Shown here in pieces: positions 35,868 to 44,401 of a DNA stretch of 64,000 nt; position 1 is the stretch's first letter, and the number at the start of each line of letters is the position of its first letter. The notes below the pieces were generated by a model. It ran no database searches and was not told the DNA's origin. It worked only from the letters and a program-made list of their open reading frames with translations. The stretch covers positions 919,594 to 983,593 of the forward strand of contig NZ_JAHKPV010000001.1 in assembly GCF_018860765.1 (NCBI RefSeq). The letters are read 5' to 3'. The translations under genes were made by a program, and so were the position numbers. This DNA is from Marinobacter salexigens. GTDB taxonomy: Bacteria; Pseudomonadota; Gammaproteobacteria; Pseudomonadales; Oleiphilaceae.

Positions 35868-35885
35868 TGTGAGATATATCTCACA
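35868..35885 (-). promoter_or_regulatory. GacA/UvrY-type upstream activating box
   Basis: Perfect 18-bp palindrome TGTGAG-ATATAT-CTCACA, matching the GacA consensus TGTAAG-N6-CTTACA with one symmetric change per arm. It overlaps another palindrome, ATCTCACA-TGCT-TGTGAGAT (35856-35875). Its centre is about 181 bp upstream of the predicted RNA start. It also covers the stop codon of the vanZ-like gene. Confidence 0.8.
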
Positions 35886-36285
35886 TGGAATTGGGCGAAT
35901 CTCTCAAGCCCTGATGGCTCACTTTGCGTAGTCCCGGCCAGAGTAGGAGTCCGATTAGAATGCCTCCGCCATTGGCGGCGACGTCCAGCAGCGAAAAGTC
36001 TCTGTATGGCAGGTTGGCCTGTACGGCCTCGATGCCCAGTCCAAACGCCAGTAAAACCGGTGCGTACCAGATGGCTCGTAGCTGTGGCCAAGCTAGTCGA
36101 GTGAGAATGGTGAGTTCAACAAAGGCGATCAGGTGGTTCACTTTGTCGCTGGGAGCGGAAGGTATCGGGTAACTGTTGTTAGTGGTTGCCAGAAAGCCGA
36201 TAGCAACAACGGATAGCACCAGGGCAAGGCGCCACAGCGGGCGGCAGTGCAACAAAACGGTCAGTTGGTGTCTCAGTGTTGCCAT
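35881..36285 (-). CDS. VanZ-like small membrane protein
   Basis: 134 residues with four hydrophobic segments. SDKVNHLIAFVELTILTRLAW and EAVQANLPYRDFSLLDVAANGGGILIGLLL match the VanZ-like pattern (acidic residues followed by a DxxANxxG motif). The family's biochemical role is not settled; a few members affect glycopeptide susceptibility. It is the last protein gene before the regulatory RNA, and its stop codon lies within the GacA-type box. Confidence 0.8.
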   Translation of the reverse strand: MATLRHQLTVLLHCRPLWRLALVLSVVAIGFLATTNNSYPIPSAPSDKVNHLIAFVELTILTRLAWPQLRAIWYAPVLLAFGLGIEAVQANLPYRDFSLLDVAANGGGILIGLLLWPGLRKVSHQGLRDSPNSM

Positions 36286-36382
36286 TAGTGAAATCCGTCA
36301 GAGTTCTCTGGCTGTGTGAAGGTTTTCAACATGATATGCTTTGCGCCCCGTCACTGTCATTGAAGCGGAGGGCCAATCGGCG

Positions 36383-37132
36383 ATGCTCAGAGGTAATTTT
36401 TTTCGTGGACTGGGCTATTTGGGTGAAGGCTTTCGCCTGATTCGCCAGCCTGGTTTGCGGCTATTCGTTGTCATTCCGCTTGTAATCAATATTTTTCTCT
36501 TCGGACTGCTGTTTTATTTTCTGGGCGAACTGTTCGGCGTATTGATTGCGACCGCGATGGACTGGCTGCCCGACTGGGCCTGGTTGCAGGCGTTGGACTG
36601 GTTGTTCTGGATTCTCTATGGCGCTGTAATCTTGCTCATGTTGGCTTACGGTTTTGTGATTATCGCAAACCTTATTGGCTCGCCATTCTATGGTTACTTG
36701 GCAGAACTGACGGAGAAGCATCTTACCGGTCAGGAAGTTAGCACCGATGACGGCTGGGCAACCATCATAAAAGACATTCCTCGGGCGCTTTGGCGCGAGG
36801 TCCAGAAGATCGCCTATTACCTACCCCGAGCTTTGGGCCTGTTTATTATCGGCATCATTCCAGTGGTCAACGTGGTTGCAGCCGTGCTGTGGTTTTTGTT
36901 CAACAGCTGGATGATGGCGCTGCAGTATGTAGATTACCCAGCGGATAATCATAAGGTGAGTTTTAAGGCGTTGCGCCAGTTGCTTGCCGATACTCGCCTG
37001 TCAGCTTTGGGCTTCGGGCTCCCAGTGGCATTGGCCGCTATGGTGCCGGTTCTTAATTTGGTCGTAGTTCCAGCCGCAGTTTGCGGCGCGACCGCCTATT
37101 GGGTGCGCGAGAAAGGCGCAACACGAAACTAA
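36383..37132 (+). CDS. cysZ: CysZ-like sulfate transporter (EI24 family)
   Basis: 249 residues from ATG 36383, which follows GGAGGG. About four long membrane segments and the family motif FVIIANLIGSPFYGYLAELTEKHLTG are present, with the C-terminal block FGLPVALAAMVPVLNLVVVPAAVCGATAYW. CysZ forms a sulfate uptake pore feeding cysteine synthesis. No cys genes are adjacent. It ends 16 bp before rapA. Confidence 0.88.
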   Translation: MLRGNFFRGLGYLGEGFRLIRQPGLRLFVVIPLVINIFLFGLLFYFLGELFGVLIATAMDWLPDWAWLQALDWLFWILYGAVILLMLAYGFVIIANLIGSPFYGYLAELTEKHLTGQEVSTDDGWATIIKDIPRALWREVQKIAYYLPRALGLFIIGIIPVVNVVAAVLWFLFNSWMMALQYVDYPADNHKVSFKALRQLLADTRLSALGFGLPVALAAMVPVLNLVVVPAAVCGATAYWVREKGATRN

Positions 37133-37148
37133 AGAGTCTGGAGGTTTT

Positions 37149-40031
37149 TTGGACGCATCGGATTTTGCTATAGGTCAGCGCTGGGTCAGCCACAGTGATA
37201 CAGCGCTTGGCCTAGGAATAGTGACAGATATTTCTGGTCGACGGATTACCCTAGGGTTTCCAGCGGCAGACGAAGAGCGCACCTACGCTATTGATAACGC
37301 GCCGCTTTCTCGCATCGTGTATCAGCTAGGTGAAGAAATCGAGACCTTCGACGGTTCCAGATATCTGGTGCGCGCGGTTGAAGACCTCAGTGGCGTACTG
37401 CTTTATCACGGCGAGGCGGTAGGTGATGGCGAGCAACTTGAAACGGATTTAGAGCAGATATCCGAAGTGAAGCTCGCGGGTTCCGTTAATTTTTCTGCGC
37501 CGCACCAGCGCCTCTTTGCTGGCCAGTTTGATCGCAACGGGGCCTTTCGCCTGCGCTTCGCCACACTGCAACACATGGACCGCCTGCGTGCGTCCCCCGC
37601 ACGCGGGCTAATCGGCGCCCGCACGCAGCATTTGCAGCATCAGGTTTACATTGCCCATGAAGTTGCGAAACGCCATGCGCCACGGGTGCTTTTGGCCGAT
37701 GAGGTGGGCCTTGGTAAAACCATTGAGGCTGGCCTAATCCTGCATTACCAACTGCAGACCGGGCGAGCCCGGCGGGCGCTGATTGTGGTTCCGGATTCGC
37801 TGATACACCAGTGGCTGGTGGAGATGCTAAGGCGCTTCAATCTGCGTTTCTCTATTGTGGATCAGAGCCGCTACGATGCCTTAAAAGACTCCGAAGACGA
37901 TGTCGACGCTTTGATGAATCACATCTTCGGTGAGGAATCGTCCGTTAACCCGTTTGAAAGCGATCAGTTGGTGCTATGCAGTCTCGATTTTCTGGTTAAT
38001 AGCAAAAAAGCCAGAACCGACGCATTGAAGGCAGGTTGGGACCTGATGATTGTCGATGAGGCCCATCACCTAGCTTGGAGTCCGGAGGAGGTTAGCCCTG
38101 AGTACCAGTTAGTAGAAGAGCTCTCTGGAGTAAGTGAAGGCTTACTACTATTAACAGCAACGCCGGAGCAGGTGGGTGTGGCCAGCCACTTTGCCCGGCT
38201 GCGACTGCTCGACCCTGCACGGTTTCATGATTTACAGGCGTTTCAGGACGAAGAGCACCAATACGAAGCGATTAACGACGTAGTGCGGCGTATACAAGAT
38301 GAGAGCTCGGAGATCCAAGGGGAGGACCGTAAGGCCTTGGAGCTCTGGTTGGGCGATGAGGTGGCGCAATTGTTGGCAGGGGACTCCCCACGCCAATCTA
38401 TTATAGACGCACTGCTGGACCGTCATGGCACTGGCCGGGTTTTGTTCCGTAATACTCGCGCTGCCATTCAGGGCTTTCCGGAGCGCCGGGCCAATGCGGT
38501 GCCTCTGGATTGCCCGGCCATGTATCAAGATCAAGCCTTTGGCTACCCCGGCTTGGCTCCTGAGCAGTCGGTGCCGGAAGAGCAATGGCTTGCAGATGAT
38601 CCGAGAGTTGTCTGGCTAGAGAAAAAACTAGCCAGCTTGCGTCCCGCGAAAGTGGTGGTGATCTGCGCCATGGCTGAAACGGCCATGGCTCTGGAAACGT
38701 ATTTGCAGCTCCGGGCAGGCATTCGCAGTGCCGCCTTCCATGAACACTTGAGCCTCTTGGAGCGCGACCGAGCCGCCGCCTACTTTGCTGACGACGAACA
38801 AGGCGCTCAGGCATTGATTTGTTCCGAGATTGGCAGCGAAGGTCGCAACTTCCAGTTTGCGCACCATCTAGTGTTGTTCGATTTGCCCGCAAACCCCGAC
38901 TTGCTCGAACAGCGTATTGGGCGACTTGACCGCATCGGGCAGAAGGAAACCATCGATATTCACATTCCTTACCTTAGAAACACGTCGCAGGAGGTCCAAT
39001 ACCGCTGGTTCCATGAAGGTTTGAATGCGTTTTCTGAAAGTTGCGCTGTGGGCGTGGCGGTACAGGAGAAAGTTAGCGAGCAGTGGAATAGCGCCATCGA
39101 AGGCGATTTATCCGTACTGGACAACCTGGTTGAAGCGTCGGCGGCAGAGACTGATCGCTTGAAAACGCTGCTACAGAATGGTCGAGATGCGCTGATTGAA
39201 CTTAACTCCTGTCGCCGGGATATTGCGGATACGCTGATTGCCGGTATTGAAGAGGAAGAAGGCTCCGTTCAGGTGCGCGACTACATGATGGATGCCTTCG
39301 ATATTCTCGGCGTGGATGTGGAAGACCACTCTGAGCATGCAGACATTCTGCGCCCCGGCGAGCAATATCAGGCTGGCCACGTTGCTGAGTTGCCGGAAGA
39401 TGGTGTAACCGTTACCTGGGAGCGCCAGCATGCTCTGGAGCGGGAAGACATAGGGTTTATGAGCTGGGAGCACCCTATGGTTACCGGCGTGATGGACTCG
39501 GTGACCAGTTCCGGGCTGGGCAAAGCGGCACTGGCAAGCTTGTCAGTGAAGGCATTGCCAGCAGGAACCTTGCTTATGGAAGCCCTGTTTACGGTGCACT
39601 GCCCGGCGCCCGAAGCCTTGCAGTTGACGCGTTATTTGCCGGTTTCACCCTTACGGTTGCTGGTGGATGTGAACGGTAAAGAGCTTTCTGGTGCACTGCC
39701 CCATGATCGACTGAATGATCTGTGCTCCAATATCCGGCGGCGCACCGCGCAGGCGATTGTGCCGCAGATTCGGCCACAGGTGGAAACGATGGTAGACCAT
39801 GTGGAGCGCTTGTCTGCTCCGCATCTGGAGCCCATGAAACAAAAGGCTCTTGAGCAGTTAGCGGCAAACTTTGAGCCGGAAATTCGCCGACTGGAAGCCC
39901 TGAAGGAAGTGAATCCGGCGATCCGCGAAGAGGAAATTGATTATTTTCGCAGTCAGCTAACGGCCGCACAGGAAGCCATTGGGCGCGCGAGTCTGGCTTT
40001 GGAAGGGATTCGGGTGATCGTCACAGCTTAG
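37149..40031 (+). CDS. rapA: RNA polymerase-associated ATPase RapA (HepA)
   Basis: 960 residues (E. coli 968). No ATG is available: the in-frame TTG at 37149, preceded by GGAGG 4 bp upstream, gives MDASDFAIGQRWVS, which matches the family N-terminus. Tudor-like domains occupy about 1-110. The Swi2/Snf2 motor has Walker A ADEVGLGKTIEAG and DEAHH, with helicase motif VI ERIGRLDRIGQ-like (LEQRIGRLDRIGQKE) near residue 595. RapA recycles stalled RNA polymerase after transcription. Expression from TTG suggests modest levels. Confidence 0.94.
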   Translation: MDASDFAIGQRWVSHSDTALGLGIVTDISGRRITLGFPAADEERTYAIDNAPLSRIVYQLGEEIETFDGSRYLVRAVEDLSGVLLYHGEAVGDGEQLETDLEQISEVKLAGSVNFSAPHQRLFAGQFDRNGAFRLRFATLQHMDRLRASPARGLIGARTQHLQHQVYIAHEVAKRHAPRVLLADEVGLGKTIEAGLILHYQLQTGRARRALIVVPDSLIHQWLVEMLRRFNLRFSIVDQSRYDALKDSEDDVDALMNHIFGEESSVNPFESDQLVLCSLDFLVNSKKARTDALKAGWDLMIVDEAHHLAWSPEEVSPEYQLVEELSGVSEGLLLLTATPEQVGVASHFARLRLLDPARFHDLQAFQDEEHQYEAINDVVRRIQDESSEIQGEDRKALELWLGDEVAQLLAGDSPRQSIIDALLDRHGTGRVLFRNTRAAIQGFPERRANAVPLDCPAMYQDQAFGYPGLAPEQSVPEEQWLADDPRVVWLEKKLASLRPAKVVVICAMAETAMALETYLQLRAGIRSAAFHEHLSLLERDRAAAYFADDEQGAQALICSEIGSEGRNFQFAHHLVLFDLPANPDLLEQRIGRLDRIGQKETIDIHIPYLRNTSQEVQYRWFHEGLNAFSESCAVGVAVQEKVSEQWNSAIEGDLSVLDNLVEASAAETDRLKTLLQNGRDALIELNSCRRDIADTLIAGIEEEEGSVQVRDYMMDAFDILGVDVEDHSEHADILRPGEQYQAGHVAELPEDGVTVTWERQHALEREDIGFMSWEHPMVTGVMDSVTSSGLGKAALASLSVKALPAGTLLMEALFTVHCPAPEALQLTRYLPVSPLRLLVDVNGKELSGALPHDRLNDLCSNIRRRTAQAIVPQIRPQVETMVDHVERLSAPHLEPMKQKALEQLAANFEPEIRRLEALKEVNPAIREEEIDYFRSQLTAAQEAIGRASLALEGIRVIVTA

Positions 40032-40097
40032 AGCTGTTTTTTGAGATACCCTTGAGTAAACTTTTTTCAATTGACCCATGGATAACAGAGAGACCCT

Positions 40098-42548
40098 ATG
40101 ATGACTTTGATTCTGTTTCTAGTGGCACTGGCAGGCTTGCTAGTTGTTATGCGACGTGAATCCGGTGCCAAACCGGCTATCGGTGTAATGCTTGTGGTTG
40201 GCATTCTATCGTTGGTGTTTGCGTCAGGATGGCTGGCTTTGATTCTCTTTATTGGCGCTGCTGCTACTGCTGCTGCCGGGTTGCCGGGCTTGCGTCAGGG
40301 CTGGCTCACACCGCGCATTTTCGCCATGTTCAAGAAAGTGGCTCCAAAAGTATCGGCTACCGAGAAAGTGGCGCTTGAAGCTGGCACCGTGGGTTGGGAC
40401 GGTGAGCTATTTACTGGGCAGCCGGATTGGCACAACCTGCTGATCAATCGGCACACCGGCCTAAGCGAAGAGGAGCAGGCCTTTGTAGATAACCAGTGCG
40501 TTCAGGCGGTCTCTATGTGTAATGCATGGGATATCGCGGTAGAGCGCGCCGATCTTCCGAAAGAACTGTGGGACTTCCTCAAGAAAGAGAAGTTCTTCGG
40601 AATGATAATCCCCAAAGAGTACGGCGGGCTTGGTTTTTCTGCAAAAGCCCAGACTGCAGTACTGCAAAAGATTGCCGCCAACGAGATGTTGATGGTTTCC
40701 GTAGGCGTACCCAATTCTCTTGGGCCAGGCGAGTTGCTGCTCAAGTACGGTACGGATGAACAAAAAGACCACTATTTACCGCGATTGGCTGATGGCCGTG
40801 AAATTCCATGCTTTGGGCTCACGGGCCCTCGTGCTGGCTCGGATGCCACCTCTTTGCCGGATGTGGGCACCGTGTGCAAACAAGACATAGACGGTAAAGA
40901 AGTTATTGGTATAAAGCTCAACTTTGAAAAGCGCTGGATCACCCTTGCGCCCATCGCGACGGTGGTGGGGCTGGCGTTCCGCATGTTTGACCCGGACGGC
41001 CTGCTTGGTGACACCAAAGACTATGGCATTACCTGTGCGCTGATTCCCCGGAACACTAAAGGTATGGAAATCGGCCGCCGCCATTGCCCTATCGGTAGCC
41101 CCTTCCTGAATGGCCCGATCATCGGTAAGGACGTATTCATCCCGCTGGATTACATTATCGGTGGTATGGAAATGGCTGGCCAAGGTTGGCGCATGCTGGT
41201 CGAGTGCCTCTCTGTTGGCCGCTGCATCACGCTGCCCTCAGGTGCGGCAGGCTCCGCTGCCTACGCTGTGGGTACTGCTGGCGGCTTTACCCGCATCCGC
41301 CGCCAGTTTAACACGCCGGTGGCAGACATGGAGGGCGTACAGGAGCCCTTGGCTCGCATTGCAGCTAAAACCTACATCTCTCAGGCCGCAGTTAACCACA
41401 CAGCTAACATGATTGATAAGGGCGAGAAGCCAGCTGTGCCATCGGCGATCCTCAAGTATCACCTGACTGAATTCCAGCGCGGCATTTTGGCAGATGCCAT
41501 GGATGTTCACGGTGGCAAAACGGTGACTCTGGGGCCGCGTAACTATCTGGGTATAGGCTATAGCGGCTCACCTGTTTCCATTACGGTGGAAGGTGCCAAC
41601 ATCATGACCCGGAGCCTGATGATCTTCGGGCAGGGCGCGATTCGTTGCCATCCTTATGTACTTAAAGAGTTGGCCGCTAAAGATAATGACGACATCAATG
41701 CATTTGACGACGCCTTCTTTAGCCATGCAGGTTTGATTTTCGGTAACGCAGCTCGTGCCTTTACTCAGGCGCTTAGCATTGGCCGCGCCGATGTTCCGTT
41801 TGACAGTGCCAGCAGAAAGTACGCTCAGGCGGTTGCCCGGTTCAGTGCCGCTTTTGGCCTCTGTTCCGACGCCGCTATGACGACGCTAGGCAGTGAATTG
41901 AAAATGCGTGAGTTGATCTCTGCACGGCTCGGCGACATGCTCTCCAATTTGTACCTCGCTTCCATGGTGCTCAAGAACTGGCACGAAACCCAACCAGTGG
42001 AAGGTGAAAAAGAGGTGATGCAATACAGCCTTGAGTTGCTTCTGCATCGCACAGAGGAGGCCTTGGATGGGTTTCTACAAAACCTGCCGAATCGTGCGGT
42101 AGCGCTGGCTCTGCGCGCAATCACCCTGCCTCTGGGTAGGCGTTGGGGTAACCCCCATGATGATCTTGCTCGCAAACTTGCTCGATTTATTTCCACCGAT
42201 ACGCCGATTCGTCACAAACTGCTTGTTGGCACTTGGACGACAGAAGGCGAAGGTGCGGTGGAGAATCCGGTCGCTCGTTACAATGGCTTGCTGAAAGACT
42301 ACGACAAAGCCGAACAGCTCTATCGGAAAGCTACGAAGGCCTATGCCAAAGGTGAGCTCCCGGCCACTGCGCTGCACCCGGAAGAGCGCTTTGAAGCGGC
42401 ATTAGAAGCTGACATCTACACCAAAGAGGAAGCCCAGTTTATGCGTGAGTATGAATCTGTGGTGCTTGAAATGCTCACTGTGGACGATTTCCCGTTTGAT
42501 GAGTTTGCACGCAACAAGGAAACCTTGATTGATCACAACCCAGCGTAA
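40098..42548 (+). CDS. fadE: Long-chain acyl-CoA dehydrogenase FadE
   Basis: 816 residues, the large FadE type. Two to three membrane segments lie in residues 1-70. The dehydrogenase core follows with KEYGGLGFSAKAQT, VGVPNSLGPGELLLKYGTDEQK, CFGLTGPRAGSDA and the FAD-binding SVGRCITLPSG region, then the C-terminal domain of the family (LSNLYLASMVLKNW, DFPFDEFARNK). It performs the first step of fatty-acid beta-oxidation. The first of two adjacent ATGs (40098, 40101) is used here. Confidence 0.95.
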   Translation: MMTLILFLVALAGLLVVMRRESGAKPAIGVMLVVGILSLVFASGWLALILFIGAAATAAAGLPGLRQGWLTPRIFAMFKKVAPKVSATEKVALEAGTVGWDGELFTGQPDWHNLLINRHTGLSEEEQAFVDNQCVQAVSMCNAWDIAVERADLPKELWDFLKKEKFFGMIIPKEYGGLGFSAKAQTAVLQKIAANEMLMVSVGVPNSLGPGELLLKYGTDEQKDHYLPRLADGREIPCFGLTGPRAGSDATSLPDVGTVCKQDIDGKEVIGIKLNFEKRWITLAPIATVVGLAFRMFDPDGLLGDTKDYGITCALIPRNTKGMEIGRRHCPIGSPFLNGPIIGKDVFIPLDYIIGGMEMAGQGWRMLVECLSVGRCITLPSGAAGSAAYAVGTAGGFTRIRRQFNTPVADMEGVQEPLARIAAKTYISQAAVNHTANMIDKGEKPAVPSAILKYHLTEFQRGILADAMDVHGGKTVTLGPRNYLGIGYSGSPVSITVEGANIMTRSLMIFGQGAIRCHPYVLKELAAKDNDDINAFDDAFFSHAGLIFGNAARAFTQALSIGRADVPFDSASRKYAQAVARFSAAFGLCSDAAMTTLGSELKMRELISARLGDMLSNLYLASMVLKNWHETQPVEGEKEVMQYSLELLLHRTEEALDGFLQNLPNRAVALALRAITLPLGRRWGNPHDDLARKLARFISTDTPIRHKLLVGTWTTEGEGAVENPVARYNGLLKDYDKAEQLYRKATKAYAKGELPATALHPEERFEAALEADIYTKEEAQFMREYESVVLEMLTVDDFPFDEFARNKETLIDHNPA

Positions 42549-42566
42549 GCAGGTAAGCGGCTGACC

Positions 42567-42947
42567 ATGTGGTTATCGCTCATTGCAGTCAGCGCAGGTG
42601 CCGTTGTCGGCGCTAACCTGCGCTGGCTGCTTGGGCTTTGGTTGAATACAAGCTATCACGCGATTCCATTTGGAACCCTTGCCGCCAACTTAGGTGGTGG
42701 TTGGTTGGTTGGGTTGTTACTTGGCTATTTCAGCCAGAGCAGTTCGCTGGCGCCTGAGTGGCGTTTGTTTGCCATTACCGGCTTGTGTGGTGCGCTGACA
42801 ACATTTTCTACCTTTTCTCTCGAGATGTTTGCTGCGATTCAAGACGGCAAATGGGCGATGGCCATAACGGGCATTCTCGCCCATGTTGTTGGCTCTATAC
42901 TCATGACTGCATTGGGTATTTATACCTTTGGTGTATTGAAAGGCTGA
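42567..42947 (+). CDS. crcB: Fluoride channel CrcB/Fluc
   Basis: 126 residues, four membrane segments. It has GANLRWLLGLWLN, GTLAANLGGGWLVGLLLGYF and the signature GLCGALTTFSTFSLEMF with the two Phe residues of the fluoride pore. It works as a dual-topology dimer exporting fluoride. It starts 18 bp after fadE and is probably co-transcribed; no fluoride riboswitch fits in that gap. Confidence 0.95.
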   Translation: MWLSLIAVSAGAVVGANLRWLLGLWLNTSYHAIPFGTLAANLGGGWLVGLLLGYFSQSSSLAPEWRLFAITGLCGALTTFSTFSLEMFAAIQDGKWAMAITGILAHVVGSILMTALGIYTFGVLKG

Positions 42948-43182
42948 TGGGTATGGCTACCTAGGCGATTTATTTTAAATCTACTTGGCAAGCCGATGAT
43001 TCAGTAGTAGAGTGTTTTGGAAGGAAAGATTCAGTAAAGCATTTCATGAATATGACGTACTCCGCAGTTAGTAGTGACCGTCCTGTTTTTGATCCCGCGA
43101 GTTCTGTATTTCCGTAAAACGCTGACCAGCCACATTCAGTGAATGGCAGCAGATAATATGATTGATTTCAGGAAGTTTAAGT

Positions 43183-43389
43183 ATGTCTACTACTACCGGT
43201 ACTGTTAAGTTCTTCAACGAAGCTAAAGGCTTTGGCTTTATCACTCGTGAAGGCGGCCCGGACGTTTTTGTTCACTACAGCGCAATTCAGGGCAGCGGTT
43301 TCAAGACTCTGGCAGAAGGCCAGCAAGTTGAGTTCACCGTTACTCAGGGCCAGAAAGGTCCTCAGGCGGAGAACGTTACTCCTCTCTAA
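43183..43389 (+). CDS. Cold-shock protein of the CspA family
   Basis: 68 residues from ATG 43183. The nucleic-acid-binding motifs RNP1 (KGFGFIT) and RNP2 (VFVHYSAI) are intact. Members destabilise RNA secondary structure and act in cold or growth-phase response. The 235-bp gap upstream is long enough for the extended 5' leader typical of the family, but I see no recognisable cold box. A strong terminator follows. Confidence 0.95.
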   Translation: MSTTTGTVKFFNEAKGFGFITREGGPDVFVHYSAIQGSGFKTLAEGQQVEFTVTQGQKGPQAENVTPL

Positions 43390-43416
43390 TCCCGTTCGGA
43401 TAGAGTAGTAACCGCC

Positions 43417-43442
43417 AAAAGGCAGCTTCGGCTGCCTTTTTT
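43417..43442 (+). terminator. Rho-independent terminator of the cold-shock gene
   Basis: AAAAGGCAGC, loop TTCG, GCTGCC followed by T6. The stem with a stable UUCG tetraloop and U-tract is textbook. Confidence 0.95.
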
Positions 43443-43554
43443 CGTTATAAGGATTAGGTTATTTTCCTGTGTTACGGGATTGTTGTGGTACATTTTCAGC
43501 TAGGCACTGTGTTATTGGAAAGTGTCTTTAAAGGGTTACACAACCGGAGAGTTT

Positions 43555-44130
43555 ATGAAGCTGTTTGGATCAACTACCTCGCCCTATGTCCGGCGCATCC
43601 GCATTCTGCTTGATGAGGAACGCTACGACTTCGTTAATCTGGATATTTACGGAGAAGACCGTGACGAAATCAGGCGCAACAATCCGGCGCTGAAAATACC
43701 TGTACTTGAAAGCGACGGTCAGGAAATCTACGATTCCCGGATAATTTCCCGCTATATCAGTTCAAAGCAGGGCCGCGACCCTCTTACTTGGGATCAGCAG
43801 AATCAGCTTACCCTGATTGACGGTGCTAATGATTCAGCCGTTATTTTGCTATTGGCAAAGCGCTCCGGACTGGATGTGGACACGCCTGGCGTGTTGTTTT
43901 TTGATCTGCAGCGCGAGCGCATTATGACAACCCTGCGTACACTCGCCGCTCAGGTTGAAGACGGACAGTTCGAGGAGTGGAATTACCCGGCCATGTGCCT
44001 GTATTGTTTGGTGGACTGGTTCGATTTTCGCGACCTTGCTGACTTCTCGGGCGTCGAGAGCCTGCTTGCCTTCCGTGACAGCCGCAAAGACCTCCCTTGG
44101 GTAGCTGAAACCGACCCTCGCCAGCCTTGA
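43555..44130 (+). CDS. Glutathione S-transferase family protein
   Basis: 191 residues from ATG 43555 (CGGAGAG upstream). Thioredoxin-like N-terminal domain: FGSTTSPYVRRIRILLDEE, with the catalytic Ser region, NPALKIPVL cis-Pro and the glutathione-binding YDSRIISRYI. A helical C-terminal domain follows to the end. Substrate cannot be told. A hairpin follows the stop. Confidence 0.88.
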   Translation: MKLFGSTTSPYVRRIRILLDEERYDFVNLDIYGEDRDEIRRNNPALKIPVLESDGQEIYDSRIISRYISSKQGRDPLTWDQQNQLTLIDGANDSAVILLLAKRSGLDVDTPGVLFFDLQRERIMTTLRTLAAQVEDGQFEEWNYPAMCLYCLVDWFDFRDLADFSGVESLLAFRDSRKDLPWVAETDPRQP

Positions 44131-44143
44131 TCGTTCGCTAGTA

Positions 44144-44167
44144 AGGTGCCCTTCAGGTCGGGCACCT
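44144..44167 (+). terminator. Hairpin downstream of the GST gene
   Basis: AGGTGCCC / GGGCACCT, 8-bp perfect stem with an 8-nt loop, followed by GCTGCTTTAA. A short T-run makes it a moderate terminator. Confidence 0.55.
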
Positions 44168-44240
44168 GCTGCTTTAACCAACGCCCCTATCCCTTCTTTC
44201 GTTGTTTTTCATTCCTGCTATTGCTCATTGATTTGCTCAC

Positions 44241-44272
44241 TTGTCGTAATTTGACAGGGTGTTGTCGCAATT
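44241..44272 (+). promoter_or_regulatory. Weak Pho-box-like repeat upstream of phoD
   Basis: TTGTCGTAATT at 44241 and TTGTCGCAATT at 44262 are direct repeats 21 bp apart, each matching 7 to 8 of 11 Pho-box positions; the middle 10 bp do not fit. It is about 130 bp before the phoD start. PhoD genes are often PhoB targets, but this site is much poorer than those at pstS and phoB. Confidence 0.3.
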
Positions 44273-44401
44273 CGGTAGTGCGTTATTCACACAAGCGGAT
44301 TAGTTTCTAAGTTGGCGCCATAAAAGTTGCGTGCTGTTGTGTTTCGGGCATTAGGTGCTCGACCTCTCCCGACTTCCAAGAATTTAAAGGAACCTATAAC
44401 A

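Noticed and set aside
42549..42566. Fluoride riboswitch before crcB
   Set aside because: Only 18 bp separate it from fadE, too short for the element.
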